Below are positions 17,748 through 26,156 of a stretch of DNA of 64,000 bases, one piece after another (within the stretch, counting starts at the first letter, position 1; each line of letters opens with the position of its first letter). The notes under the pieces were generated by a model. That model worked only from the letters and a program-made list of their open reading frames with translations. It was not told the origin of the DNA and made no database searches. Position numbers and translations under genes: made by a program. The stretch is taken from the NCBI GenBank assembly GCA_019635535.1, contig JAHBZH010000001.1:689001-753000 (forward strand). Reading direction: 5' to 3'. The stretch is from Sphingomonas sp. (GTDB lineage: Bacteria; Pseudomonadota; Alphaproteobacteria; Sphingomonadales; Sphingomonadaceae).

Positions 17748-18941
17748 ATGCGCTGCGCGATCCTTCTTGCCGGCCTCATATTGGCAGGATGCCAGACCCG
17801 GCCGATCGAGGCGCCGGACGCTGCCGCCGGCGCGACCTATGCCTGGGCCGGTTTCGATGCCACCGGTGTGCGGCGCAGCGATGCCGCGGGTTTGGCCGAG
17901 CGCCGACATGGCCGGCCGGCGACGGCAAGCGATCCGGTGCGCGTCGCGTCGGTGTCCAAGCTGGTGGTGGCGCTGGGCGTTCTGCGGCTGGTCGAGCAGG
18001 GCCGGATCGATCTGGATGCGGACATATCCGGCTGGCTCGGCTGGGAATTGCGCAATCCCGCCTTCCCCGAAAGGCTGATCACGCTGCGCATGCTGCTGTC
18101 GCATACGTCCGGCCTGCGCGATGCGGGCGAGGCCTATGTCATACCGCTCGGCCGCACGGTGCGCGCCGCGCTCGCCGATCCGCGGGTGTTCGATCCGGAC
18201 CACGTGCCCGGCACCTATTTCCAATATGCCAATCTCAATTTCCCGGTGATCGCCTCGGCGCTGGAGCGCGCGACCGGCGAACGGTTCGATCGGCTGATCC
18301 ACGGGCTCGTGATGGAACCGCTGGGACTCGATGCCTGCTTCAACTGGACGATGTGCAGCGACGCCAATGTCGCGCGCGCGGTGACGCTGCATCGCGCCGA
18401 CGGCAGTATCGCGCTCGACGACCTGCAGGGCGCGCGTCCGGCCTGCCCGGTGTTTCGGGAAACCGAGAATTGCGATCTCGTCGCCTATGAACTGGGCGCG
18501 AACGGCGCGCTCTTCTCGCCGCAGGGCGGGTTGCGCGCATCGGTTCTGGATCTGGCGACGATCGGACGGATGCTGCTCAACCGGGGCCGCCACGAAGGGA
18601 CGCAATTCCTGAGCGAGGCCAGTATCGACGCCATCCTGCGGCCGGCCTGGGTCTTCAACGGATCGAACGGCGACACCGACAATGGCTTCTACTGTTCCTA
18701 CGGTCTCGCGGTCCAAACCCTGCCCGTGCGCGTGGCGGGCTGCAATGACGACCTGTTCGCGGGGCGCGCCGCCTTGGGCCATGCCGGCGAGGCCTATAAT
18801 CTACGTTCCGGCCTGTGGATCGATCCGGCCCGCAATGTCGGCATCGCCTATTTCGCGGCCAACAACCCGGCGCCTCAGCCGGCGGGGCGCTCCGCCTTTC
18901 GGGCGATCGAGGAATGGCTCGCGGCGAAAATCGGCGATTAG
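17748..18941 (+). CDS. Beta-lactamase-fold serine hydrolase lipoprotein (class C/EstB-like)
   Basis: A 397-residue lipoprotein if started at ATG 17748, giving MRCAILLAGLILAGC with a perfect lipobox Cys at residue 15; GTG 17727 would add seven residues. Active-site motifs are present: S-V-S-K (SxxK nucleophile, ~67-70), Y-A-N in FQYANLNF (YxN), and H-A-G in LGHAGEAYN in place of KTG. The length and motifs fit D-aminopeptidase/esterase/beta-lactamase family proteins and not a true resistance beta-lactamase. It converges on lysA with overlapping stop codons. Periplasmic peptide or D-amino-acid substrates are plausible given neighbouring lysA and the peptidoglycan-salvage region. Confidence 0.85.
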   Translation: MRCAILLAGLILAGCQTRPIEAPDAAAGATYAWAGFDATGVRRSDAAGLAERRHGRPATASDPVRVASVSKLVVALGVLRLVEQGRIDLDADISGWLGWELRNPAFPERLITLRMLLSHTSGLRDAGEAYVIPLGRTVRAALADPRVFDPDHVPGTYFQYANLNFPVIASALERATGERFDRLIHGLVMEPLGLDACFNWTMCSDANVARAVTLHRADGSIALDDLQGARPACPVFRETENCDLVAYELGANGALFSPQGGLRASVLDLATIGRMLLNRGRHEGTQFLSEASIDAILRPAWVFNGSNGDTDNGFYCSYGLAVQTLPVRVAGCNDDLFAGRAALGHAGEAYNLRSGLWIDPARNVGIAYFAANNPAPQPAGRSAFRAIEEWLAAKIGD

Positions 18942-20203
18942 CGATCGAGCCAGGGCGGCAGGCGTTCGTCGCCGATCAGCGCATCGACGTCCCGTCGCGG
19001 GCGGATCACCGCCCAGTCGCGTCCGTCGACCAGCACCTCCGGCGCGAGCGGGCGGGAATTGTATGTGCTGCCCATCGTCGCGGCATAGGCGCCGGCGGTG
19101 CGGATGATCATCAGGTCGCCCGATTCGACCCGCTCCATGTCGCGCGCGGTCGCGAAGGTGTCGCCGGTCTCGCAGACCGGGCCGACCACGTCGGCCGTCA
19201 TTCGTTCGGCCCGGGGCGACACCGCCTCGATGCCGTGCCAGGCGTCGTACAGGCTGGGCCGCATCAGATCGTTCATCGCCGCGTCGAGGACCACGAAGGG
19301 TTGCAGGGCTCCCGGTTTGACCCGGATCACCTCGGTCAGCAGCACGCCGGCATCGCCGACGATCAGCCGGCCCGGCTCGAAGATCAGCCGCGCGCCCCAA
19401 CCGCGTGTCGCCCGTTCGACGAGCGCGCCATAATCCGCGATTGTCGGGGGCGGAGGCGACGAAGGATCGTAGCGAATGCCGAGCCCGCCGCCGAGATCGG
19501 CGGTGCGGATGTCGTGTCCCCGCGCGCGCAATTCGGCGATCATCGTCCCCACCTTGCCGAACGCCGCCTCCAACGGGGCCAGACTGGTGAGCTGGCTGCC
19601 GATATGGACCGCGAGGCCCTGGAGCCGCAGCCCCGGCAGCGCCGCGACGCGGGCGCAGGCGTCGGGGGCATCGTCGATCGCTATGCCGAATTTGTTGTGC
19701 GCCGAGCCGGTGGAAATCTTGGCGTGGGAGCCCGCCGTCACATCGGGATTGACCCGGAACGCGACCGGCGCGGTCCGCCCCATCGATGCCGCCACCTCGG
19801 ACAGCATCTCCGCTTCGGAAAGTGATTCCAGATTGAACTGGCAAAGCCCGCCTGCCAGCGCCTGCGCCATTTCCGCCGCCGTCTTGCCGACGCCGGAAAA
19901 GACGATCCGCTCCGGCGTGATGCCCGCCGCCAGCGCACGGCGATACTCGCCGCCGGAGACGACGTCGGCGCCCAGCCCTTCGGCGGCGAGCGTCCGCAGC
20001 ACGGCGCCGTTCGGATTGGCTTTCACCGCATAGGCGATGAGCGGGTCGGGCAGCGCCGCGAGCGCCTCTTGCAAGGCGTGCGCCTGCGCCCGCATCGCAG
20101 TGGCGGAATAAACGAAGACGGGTGTGCCGACCGCTTGCGCGATCAGCGGCAAGGGTACGCCTTCGCAACAGGTCGTCCCGTCCTCGAGATGGAAATGATT
20201 CAT
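18938..20203 (-). CDS. lysA: Diaminopimelate decarboxylase
   Basis: A 421-residue PLP enzyme of the alanine-racemase fold that converts meso-diaminopimelate to L-lysine. The PLP lysine lies in YAVKANPNG (~50-58). HIGSQL, the phosphate-binding GGGLGIRY, EPGR and the substrate/PLP motif CETGD are all present. The start at ATG 20203 has AGGAG eight bases upstream; an ATG at 20245 would add 14 unusual residues. The stop overlaps that of the convergent serine hydrolase by 4 bases. Besides lysine biosynthesis, it would use DAP released from recycled muropeptides. Confidence 0.95.
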   Translation of the reverse strand: MNHFHLEDGTTCCEGVPLPLIAQAVGTPVFVYSATAMRAQAHALQEALAALPDPLIAYAVKANPNGAVLRTLAAEGLGADVVSGGEYRRALAAGITPERIVFSGVGKTAAEMAQALAGGLCQFNLESLSEAEMLSEVAASMGRTAPVAFRVNPDVTAGSHAKISTGSAHNKFGIAIDDAPDACARVAALPGLRLQGLAVHIGSQLTSLAPLEAAFGKVGTMIAELRARGHDIRTADLGGGLGIRYDPSSPPPPTIADYGALVERATRGWGARLIFEPGRLIVGDAGVLLTEVIRVKPGALQPFVVLDAAMNDLMRPSLYDAWHGIEAVSPRAERMTADVVGPVCETGDTFATARDMERVESGDLMIIRTAGAYAATMGSTYNSRPLAPEVLVDGRDWAVIRPRRDVDALIGDERLPPWLDR

Positions 20204-20252
20204 CCGCCGCGCTCCTGGCGCTCCGTTATCCGTTCCAGGGCGCATAATCGAG

Positions 20253-20286
20253 AGGGGCGGCCGCGATCGATGTCGCGGCCGCCCCT
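20253..20286. terminator. 14-bp GC-rich hairpin between lysA and TonB receptor
   Basis: A perfect 14-base stem (arms 20253-20266 and 20273-20286, AGGGGCGGCCGCGA and its complement) with a six-base loop. It lies 16 bases beyond the minus-strand stop of the TonB receptor. The T-tract on the minus side is poor and on the plus side is ATTT, so termination strength is uncertain. It would insulate lysA from the receptor transcript. Confidence 0.6.
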
Positions 20287-20301
20287 ATTTGGGAACGGAG
20301 A

Positions 20302-23298
20302 TCAGAATCTCACTTCGGCCGCGAAAGTGAACGACCGCCCACGCGGATCGGCGACGCGCGGCTCCCAGGAGCTGCCCGCACCGGTATTGCTGTCATAGGT
20401 GATCGCGAAGGGCGGATCGCGATCGAAGAGGTTCCGGACGCCCGCGGTCAGCCTCAGGTGACGGAAGCCGGTATAGGAGACCGACAGATTGTAGACGATA
20501 TAATCGCTTACCCGAATGTTGTAATCGGGTCGCGTCGCCGACGCCGGCAGGGCGAAGTTCCTGTAGCCGTTCCGGAAAATCTGCGTGAGCGTGAAGTTCC
20601 AGTCGTCGTTCCACCAGCTGATGAACGCATTGTGCTTCCAACGCAGGCCGAGGTCGCCGGTGAAAGTGAAGATTCCGATCAGATCCGAATAGGGCAAGTT
20701 GGGCAGCAGCTTCTCGCGCTTGTCGAGCAGATAGGTGCCGTCGAGTCCGGCGCTGAAGACACCGCCGAGCCCGTCGATCGAACCCCGCAGCGTGAAGTCC
20801 AGACCCTCGGTCCGCCGCGAGCCGAAATTCCCCGTCCTGAGATCGACCCCGGTGATGATGCCGTTGGTGCGCACGATCCGATCGGGGAAGGCGGTGATGT
20901 TCGCCAGCAATTGCGGAATGGTGATCGAGCCGATCGTGTTGTCCACCGCGATCCGCCAATAATCGACCGAGAAGCTGAACCGGTTCGAAGGCTGGATCAC
21001 CATGCCGACCGTGTATTGCTCGGAGGTTTCCGGCTCGAGGTTCAGATTGCCGCCGCTGAGCGATTCCGGGGTGATGGGCGCGCATTGGGGCTGCGGCCCC
21101 GTCGTATTGCCCGTCGGACACAAAGTTGGATCGACCAGGGTGTTGCCGGGATTGGGCGAAACCGTCGTGCCGTTGAATATCTGGTTGAACGTCGGCACGC
21201 GGAAGCCGGTACCATAGGAACCGCGGAACATGATCGGTTCCCACGGCCGGAAACGGAACGAGATCTTCGGATTGGTTGTCGAACCGAAGCCGGTATAATC
21301 GTCGATACGGCCAGCGGCGATGATATCGAGGCTCGGCAGGATCGGAAACAGCGCCTCGACATAAGCCGCCCGCACGGTGCGGCGCTTCGGCGTCAGCGCG
21401 TTGATATTGTCGAATGCCACGTTGAAGATGTCGGGCTGGCCGGCCGCAGCTGCGGGCGAGCCGTTGAACTCATAGCTTTCCCGGCGATAGTCGACGCCGA
21501 CGGCGAGTTGGACCTCGCGGTTGCCAATGGGGAACAGCCCACCGGAAATCGATGCGTCGAACTGACGCACCTGGTAGCGGCCGCCATAGAGCACCGTCCC
21601 CGCGGCCGACACGGCGTCGAGAGCCGCCAGAGCCGCGTCGGTCTGGGTGGCGCTGAACGGATTCAATATGCCCGAGTTGATCAGGCCGATAATCCCCGGG
21701 CCGGCGGCACCCGGCGCGGTCGGCGCGCGAGGGTCGTATATTCCGCGGTCGTCTCCCGGCGTCGCGGGATCGTTGACGGTCAGCACGCCGCGGAAGTGAT
21801 AGCCGGTGCCCAATACCGAACGGGCCTCGCTGCGCGCATAGGACGCGCCTGCGCGATAGTTCCAGCCCTCCCAGAGTGGCCCGTCGATGCCAAGCGCAGC
21901 GCGGAACGTCTGCGTGTTGGTCTCATATTCACGCGGGCCGCAGGGAATGCAGCGCCAGCGGCCGGCGATCGGCAGGCCGTAGCGGGCATCGAGCGCTGCC
22001 TGTTGTGCAGGATCAGTAAACGCCCCCCGGATCGCCTGGAAGACCTGATTGTAGGTCGCCGCTGTGTCCGCGTTGAGCGGATAGGCCCAGGGGAGATTCG
22101 TGGCGTTGGCCGAATATTGGTTGGCGGAGAATTGCTTTGAGGAATCCGCGTCCGACCCGGTGATCTCGAGCGAAAGATTATGGGCGTCGCCCAGACGCAC
22201 GACGCCGCGGGCGAAATAGGTCAGCGTCTGGATCGGCTGCTGGATCACCGCCGCGCGGCCCGTGTCCCAGGCGCAGGCATATTGCGCCGTCGGCAGCGCC
22301 CACAAGACCTCGTCATAGGCCAGACCGCCGTCCACGGAATCGCAGCCGGCGCCGCCCGGAAGATCGAGGATATTGATGCCGCCGGCGGCGCCGTTCGTCC
22401 CGTTGGGCAAGGTGAGGGTCAGGCCGCTGAGCAGGGTGCCGCCCGGCGTCTGATTGGGATTGGCCGCGATGTTGAATGCGGTCGCGACCGGCGTACCGCG
22501 CGTGTCGATCGAGAGACCGCGATTGGGCTGGTTGCCATTCACGAAATCCCGGTCGGAGCCGCGCAGGATCCGGTTCCAGCTATAGGAGACCGACGCCATG
22601 ACGTTGAAGCCCTGCTCGTCAAGGTCGCCATAGCCGACGAGCCCGGACAGCCGGTAGATGTTGCCGCCGCCCGCTTCGGTCGCGTCGACGAAGCCGTTGA
22701 CGCTGATGCCCTCGAAATCGGTGCGGGTGATGAAGTTGATCACGCCGCCGACCGCATCGGTGCCGTAAATGGCCGAGGCGCCGTCCTTCAGCACTTCGAT
22801 CCGCTCGAGCGCGGCGAAGGGAATCTGGTTGACATCGACGGCCGAGCCCTGAAGTCCGTGCGCGGCGACGCGGCGGTTGTTGAGCAGCACCAAGGTCGAC
22901 GAATTGCCCTGACCGCGAAGGTTGGCCGACGAGAGGCCGTTCGTCCCGCGCTGCGCCCCGGAGACGACGTCCGCGTTTGAGGCCAGATTGTCCGCCCCGC
23001 TGGCATTCGACGGCAGGAACATCAGCAATTGTTCGGGACTGCTGATCGAGTTGCGCTGAATTTCCTGGGTGGTGATGATCTGGATCGGCAGGGCGCTGTT
23101 GTTCGGATCCTGCCGAAGACGCGAGCCGGTGATGAGAATGGTGTCATCGTTGTCGGACGACGAGGCCTCGGACTGGGGCGTTATCGTATCTTGCGTGGCC
23201 GGGGGTTGCGCCGCGGCCGGAGCCGCCCAGGCACTGGCGAACGCGGCAAGGGCCGTGCCCGAACACAGGACCGGCCTCAGTGACGTGAAAGCGCGCAT
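20302..23298 (-). CDS. TonB-dependent receptor (Oar/peptide-type, sphingomonad family)
   Basis: A 998-residue outer-membrane receptor. Signal peptide ~1-31 (ending APAAAQ). The Ser/Asp-rich lead carries a TonB-box-like DTILITGSRL (~52-61). The plug has ANLRGQGNSSTLVLLNNRRVA and the ERIEVLKDGASAIYGTDAVGGVINFITR region, and the large barrel ends RSFTFAAEVRF with terminal Phe. No STN domain is present. This NSALPIQIITTQEI/QRGTNGLSSANLRG type is abundant in sphingomonads and is often linked to peptides or oligomers. Its divergent neighbour is an AmpG-like permease, so cell-wall peptides are a reasonable guess for the ligand. A GGGGGAT ribosome site precedes ATG 23298. Confidence 0.92.
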   Translation of the reverse strand: MRAFTSLRPVLCSGTALAAFASAWAAPAAAQPPATQDTITPQSEASSSDNDDTILITGSRLRQDPNNSALPIQIITTQEIQRNSISSPEQLLMFLPSNASGADNLASNADVVSGAQRGTNGLSSANLRGQGNSSTLVLLNNRRVAAHGLQGSAVDVNQIPFAALERIEVLKDGASAIYGTDAVGGVINFITRTDFEGISVNGFVDATEAGGGNIYRLSGLVGYGDLDEQGFNVMASVSYSWNRILRGSDRDFVNGNQPNRGLSIDTRGTPVATAFNIAANPNQTPGGTLLSGLTLTLPNGTNGAAGGINILDLPGGAGCDSVDGGLAYDEVLWALPTAQYACAWDTGRAAVIQQPIQTLTYFARGVVRLGDAHNLSLEITGSDADSSKQFSANQYSANATNLPWAYPLNADTAATYNQVFQAIRGAFTDPAQQAALDARYGLPIAGRWRCIPCGPREYETNTQTFRAALGIDGPLWEGWNYRAGASYARSEARSVLGTGYHFRGVLTVNDPATPGDDRGIYDPRAPTAPGAAGPGIIGLINSGILNPFSATQTDAALAALDAVSAAGTVLYGGRYQVRQFDASISGGLFPIGNREVQLAVGVDYRRESYEFNGSPAAAAGQPDIFNVAFDNINALTPKRRTVRAAYVEALFPILPSLDIIAAGRIDDYTGFGSTTNPKISFRFRPWEPIMFRGSYGTGFRVPTFNQIFNGTTVSPNPGNTLVDPTLCPTGNTTGPQPQCAPITPESLSGGNLNLEPETSEQYTVGMVIQPSNRFSFSVDYWRIAVDNTIGSITIPQLLANITAFPDRIVRTNGIITGVDLRTGNFGSRRTEGLDFTLRGSIDGLGGVFSAGLDGTYLLDKREKLLPNLPYSDLIGIFTFTGDLGLRWKHNAFISWWNDDWNFTLTQIFRNGYRNFALPASATRPDYNIRVSDYIVYNLSVSYTGFRHLRLTAGVRNLFDRDPPFAITYDSNTGAGSSWEPRVADPRGRSFTFAAEVRF

Positions 23299-23488
23299 GA
23301 TAAGATCCCCCTTGGCTCGTTCATCCGGTAGTAAGTATCAACTTCCACCGCGCCTGCCATAGTTTCTGTTGGCGCCGCCATAACCTCCCGCCATCATCGC
23401 CGTCCAAACCAGTGCGGGCGCGGCGACCTGGGCGTTGACGGCGCCGCCGCGCTCGCCAAGCTTCGTGCGGTTCGTTCAAGGGGATATC

Positions 23489-25024
23489 ATGGCGTCAGTG
23501 GCACAGGGCAGCGTGGTTGGGGCGGCCGAAGTGGCGCCGAGGGGGATCGGGCGGCAGGCGCTCTATCTGCTGCTCGGCTTCTCGGCGGGCCTGCCCTTCT
23601 ACATGTTCTCCACCGTGCTGATGCTCCGGCTGCAGGCGCATGAGATCGGCCTGGTCATCATCGGCTTCTTCGCCTGGGTGCAGCTGCTCCCCACCTTCAA
23701 GTTCCTGTGGGCGCCTTTGCTCGACCGCTACCAGGTGCCGGGCTTCGGGCGCTTCTGGGGCAAGAGGCGCGGCTGGATCATGCTCGCTCAGCTCGGCATC
23801 TTCACCTCGATGGCGGCGATGGCCTTCGTCTCGCCCGAGCGAAGCCTGGCCGTCACCGCTTTGTTCGCGGTTTTGCTCGCCTTCTGGACGACGACGCTAG
23901 AGGTCGCCGCCGATGCCTGGCGGATCGAGCTCGCGCCGACGAAAGAGCAGCAGGGGCCGCTCGCCGCCGCCAATCTGTGGGGCTATCGCAGCGCGATGGT
24001 CGCGGCCGGCAGCGGCGCGCTGTTGATCGCCGACCAGCCCGGCTGGGGCTGGACCGGCGCCTATCTGGCGATCGCCGCGGCGGCCTTCGCGCCCTTCCCC
24101 CTGCTCGCGGCGATGCGGCCCGACCCGGACGCGCGCGGCAGCAGGGGGACGGCGTTGACTATGGGCATCGCCGCGAGCGTCGGCATCCTGCTTGCCGCGA
24201 CGGCGGTCACCGCGGCGGTCGGCTGGCTGCTGCTCGGCGCGGCGTCCGGCATGGGGATGAGCGGCCAGAGCAATGTCACGCCCTATGTGCTCGCCATCTG
24301 CATGGTGCCGTTCCTGATCATGGCCGCCGCCTTGCCGAAAATCCGCAAGCTGCCGGCCTCCTCGCCCGCGCGGCGCTCGGTGGCGATCGGGCCCTATGTC
24401 GAATTCTTCTGGCGCTACGGCTTCATGGCGCTGGCGCTGATGGCGTTCGTCTCGATCTACCGGATGGGCGACGTGCTGGCGCTCAATCTTTCCAAGCCGA
24501 TGATCCGCGATCTGGGCTATTCGCTGAGCGAGATCGGCCGCGCCGATTCCTATGTGGCGCTGGTCGCCAGCATGATCGGCGTCGCGCTGGGCGGGCTGAT
24601 GGCGGCCCGCTGGCCGCAGGGCTGGACGCTGGCGATCGGCGCGCTCTTCGCGGCATTGGGCAATTTCGGCTTCGTCTGGCTGGCGCATCAGCCGGTGGCG
24701 GAAACGACGCTCTACATCGCCACCGCGCTCGACCAGTTCGGCAACGGCATGGCGGGCGCGATCTTCGTCGTCTATCTCTCGATGCTGGTCGACCCACGCT
24801 ATCCAGGGGCGCAATATGCGTTCCTGTCCGGCTTCGCCTTCCTGCTCCCGCGCCTGCTCTCCGGTTCCGGCGGCGCGATGGTGGAGAGCTTCGACGCGGC
24901 GGGCTATCGCGGCTTCGACCTGTTCTTCATCCTCTCCGGCGTGCTGAGCCTCGCCGCCATCCTCTTCCTGCCGCTGATCGCCCGTGCGAAACCGCGCCCG
25001 ATCGAGGAAGAGGGGACGGCATGA
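23489..25024 (+). CDS. ampG: AmpG-like MFS permease (muropeptide/peptide uptake)
   Basis: A 511-residue MFS protein with 12-14 helices. The conserved AmpG entry is seen: LLGFSAGLPFYMFSTVLMLRLQ, F-x-W-x-Q-L-L-P-x-F-K-F-L-W-A-P-L-L-D-R-Y (~50-85) and the GKRRGWI loop. AmpG brings GlcNAc-anhydroMurNAc-peptides into the cytoplasm for recycling. The ATG at 23489 has AAGGGG upstream; an in-frame TTG at 23435 adds 18 residues and lacks one. The stop overlaps the next gene (ATGA). The gene context (beta-lactamase-fold hydrolase, DacB, D-amino-acid enzymes) supports a cell-wall peptide role. Confidence 0.85.
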   Translation: MASVAQGSVVGAAEVAPRGIGRQALYLLLGFSAGLPFYMFSTVLMLRLQAHEIGLVIIGFFAWVQLLPTFKFLWAPLLDRYQVPGFGRFWGKRRGWIMLAQLGIFTSMAAMAFVSPERSLAVTALFAVLLAFWTTTLEVAADAWRIELAPTKEQQGPLAAANLWGYRSAMVAAGSGALLIADQPGWGWTGAYLAIAAAAFAPFPLLAAMRPDPDARGSRGTALTMGIAASVGILLAATAVTAAVGWLLLGAASGMGMSGQSNVTPYVLAICMVPFLIMAAALPKIRKLPASSPARRSVAIGPYVEFFWRYGFMALALMAFVSIYRMGDVLALNLSKPMIRDLGYSLSEIGRADSYVALVASMIGVALGGLMAARWPQGWTLAIGALFAALGNFGFVWLAHQPVAETTLYIATALDQFGNGMAGAIFVVYLSMLVDPRYPGAQYAFLSGFAFLLPRLLSGSGGAMVESFDAAGYRGFDLFFILSGVLSLAAILFLPLIARAKPRPIEEEGTA

Positions 25025-26016
25025 TCGAACGGGCCTTCGCGCCGGCGCTGGCGGCGGTCGGGGACGGCCGCATTCCCGGCGCGACATTGGGCGTCGTCAC
25101 CGCCGACGGCCGCCGCGCCGTGCGCTTCGCGGGCATGGCGGCGCTGGAGCCGGAGCCGGAGGCGCTGACCGAGGCCCACTGGTTCGATCTCGCCTCCGTA
25201 TCGAAGGTGATCGCGACGACGACGATGGTGCTGACGCTGGCCGGGCAGGGGCGGATCGATCTCGACCGGCCGCTGACCGACACGATCCCGGACCTGCGCC
25301 AATATGACGTGGCGGACGCGGCGGAGCGCAAGCTCACCTTCCGCGACTGCCTCGCCCACCGCACCTTCCTGCCCGCCGTCGAGCCGATCTACACCTATGG
25401 CGGCGATCCGGAGCGGCTGCGCGCCTTCGTGCTGCAGCGCGAATGGCGGCACGGGCCGCCGGTCTATTCGGACATCAACTATATCCTGCTCGGCATCGCG
25501 ATCGAGCGGATCACCGGGCAGCCGCTCTCCGCCTGGCCGCTGAGTGAGGGGCTGACCTACGGGCCGCCGCCGGGGCCCGCCGTGGCGACCGAGCGGTGTT
25601 CCTGGCGTGGCCGAGTGATGAAGGGCGAGGTGCATGACGAAAATGCCTGGGCGCTGGGCGGCGCGCCGGGTCATGCCGGGCTGTTCGGCACGGTCGCCGG
25701 AGTGCTCGACCATGCGGCGGGGCTGCTGGGCGGCACCGCCTCGCCCTTCCTGATCGAGGCGATCCGCACCCCGGTCGAGGGGCACCGCACCTGCGGCTGG
25801 GAGATACGCTTCGACGGCTGGAGCGGCGGCGCGGCCTGCTCGGCCGGAACGATCGGCCATACCGGCTTCACCGGCACCGGCCTGTGGGTGGATTTTGACC
25901 GCGGCCTCGCCTGGACCCTGCTCACCAACCGCGTCCACCCGACGCGTCATCGCGAAACGGGCATCATGGACCTGCGCCGCGCGACCGGCGACGCGGTGAT
26001 CGCGGCGTTCGGCTGA
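25021..26016 (+). CDS. Beta-lactamase-family serine hydrolase (AmpH/EstB-like)
   Basis: A 331-residue protein without a clear signal peptide, so likely cytoplasmic. Motifs: S-V-S-K (~59-62) as the SxxK nucleophile, Y-S-D in VYSDINY as the second motif, and H-T-G in IGHTGFTG replacing KTG. The ATG at 25021 overlaps the AmpG stop. A cytoplasmic serine hydrolase translated with an AmpG permease is best read as a muropeptide-cleaving or D-peptide-cleaving enzyme; esterase activity is the alternative. Followed by a long hairpin repeat and then the convergent dacB. Confidence 0.82.
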   Translation: MIERAFAPALAAVGDGRIPGATLGVVTADGRRAVRFAGMAALEPEPEALTEAHWFDLASVSKVIATTTMVLTLAGQGRIDLDRPLTDTIPDLRQYDVADAAERKLTFRDCLAHRTFLPAVEPIYTYGGDPERLRAFVLQREWRHGPPVYSDINYILLGIAIERITGQPLSAWPLSEGLTYGPPPGPAVATERCSWRGRVMKGEVHDENAWALGGAPGHAGLFGTVAGVLDHAAGLLGGTASPFLIEAIRTPVEGHRTCGWEIRFDGWSGGAACSAGTIGHTGFTGTGLWVDFDRGLAWTLLTNRVHPTRHRETGIMDLRRATGDAVIAAFG

Positions 26017-26041
26017 AGTCTCCTGCGTTTGATCAAAAGCA

Positions 26042-26130
26042 CCGTTCGCCCTGAGCCTGTCGAAGGGCCGCCCTTCTCTTCTCCACCGCCGAAAGAAAGG
26101 GCAGGGCTTCGACAGGCTCAGCCCGAACGG
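26042..26130. repeat. Sphingomonad-type intergenic inverted repeat / bidirectional terminator
   Basis: Arms at 26042-26066 (CCGTTCGCCCTGAGCCTGTC and the five bases after it) and 26106-26130 are complementary over 25 bases with three mismatches. A second inner stem pairs GCCCTTCTCTT with AAAGAAAGGGC. The element fills the gap between two convergent genes (serine hydrolase and dacB). The CTGAGCCTGTCGAAG core is a recurrent dispersed repeat in sphingomonad and related genomes; here it probably terminates both transcripts. Confidence 0.75.
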
Positions 26131-26156
26131 TTGTGGGATTCCCGTCTCGGCTTAAC

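Noticed and set aside
17748..18941. Antibiotic-resistance beta-lactamase
   Set aside because: The fold and SxxK match, but the lipoprotein signal, HAG in place of KTG and the context point to a general serine hydrolase of the EstB/D-aminopeptidase type.
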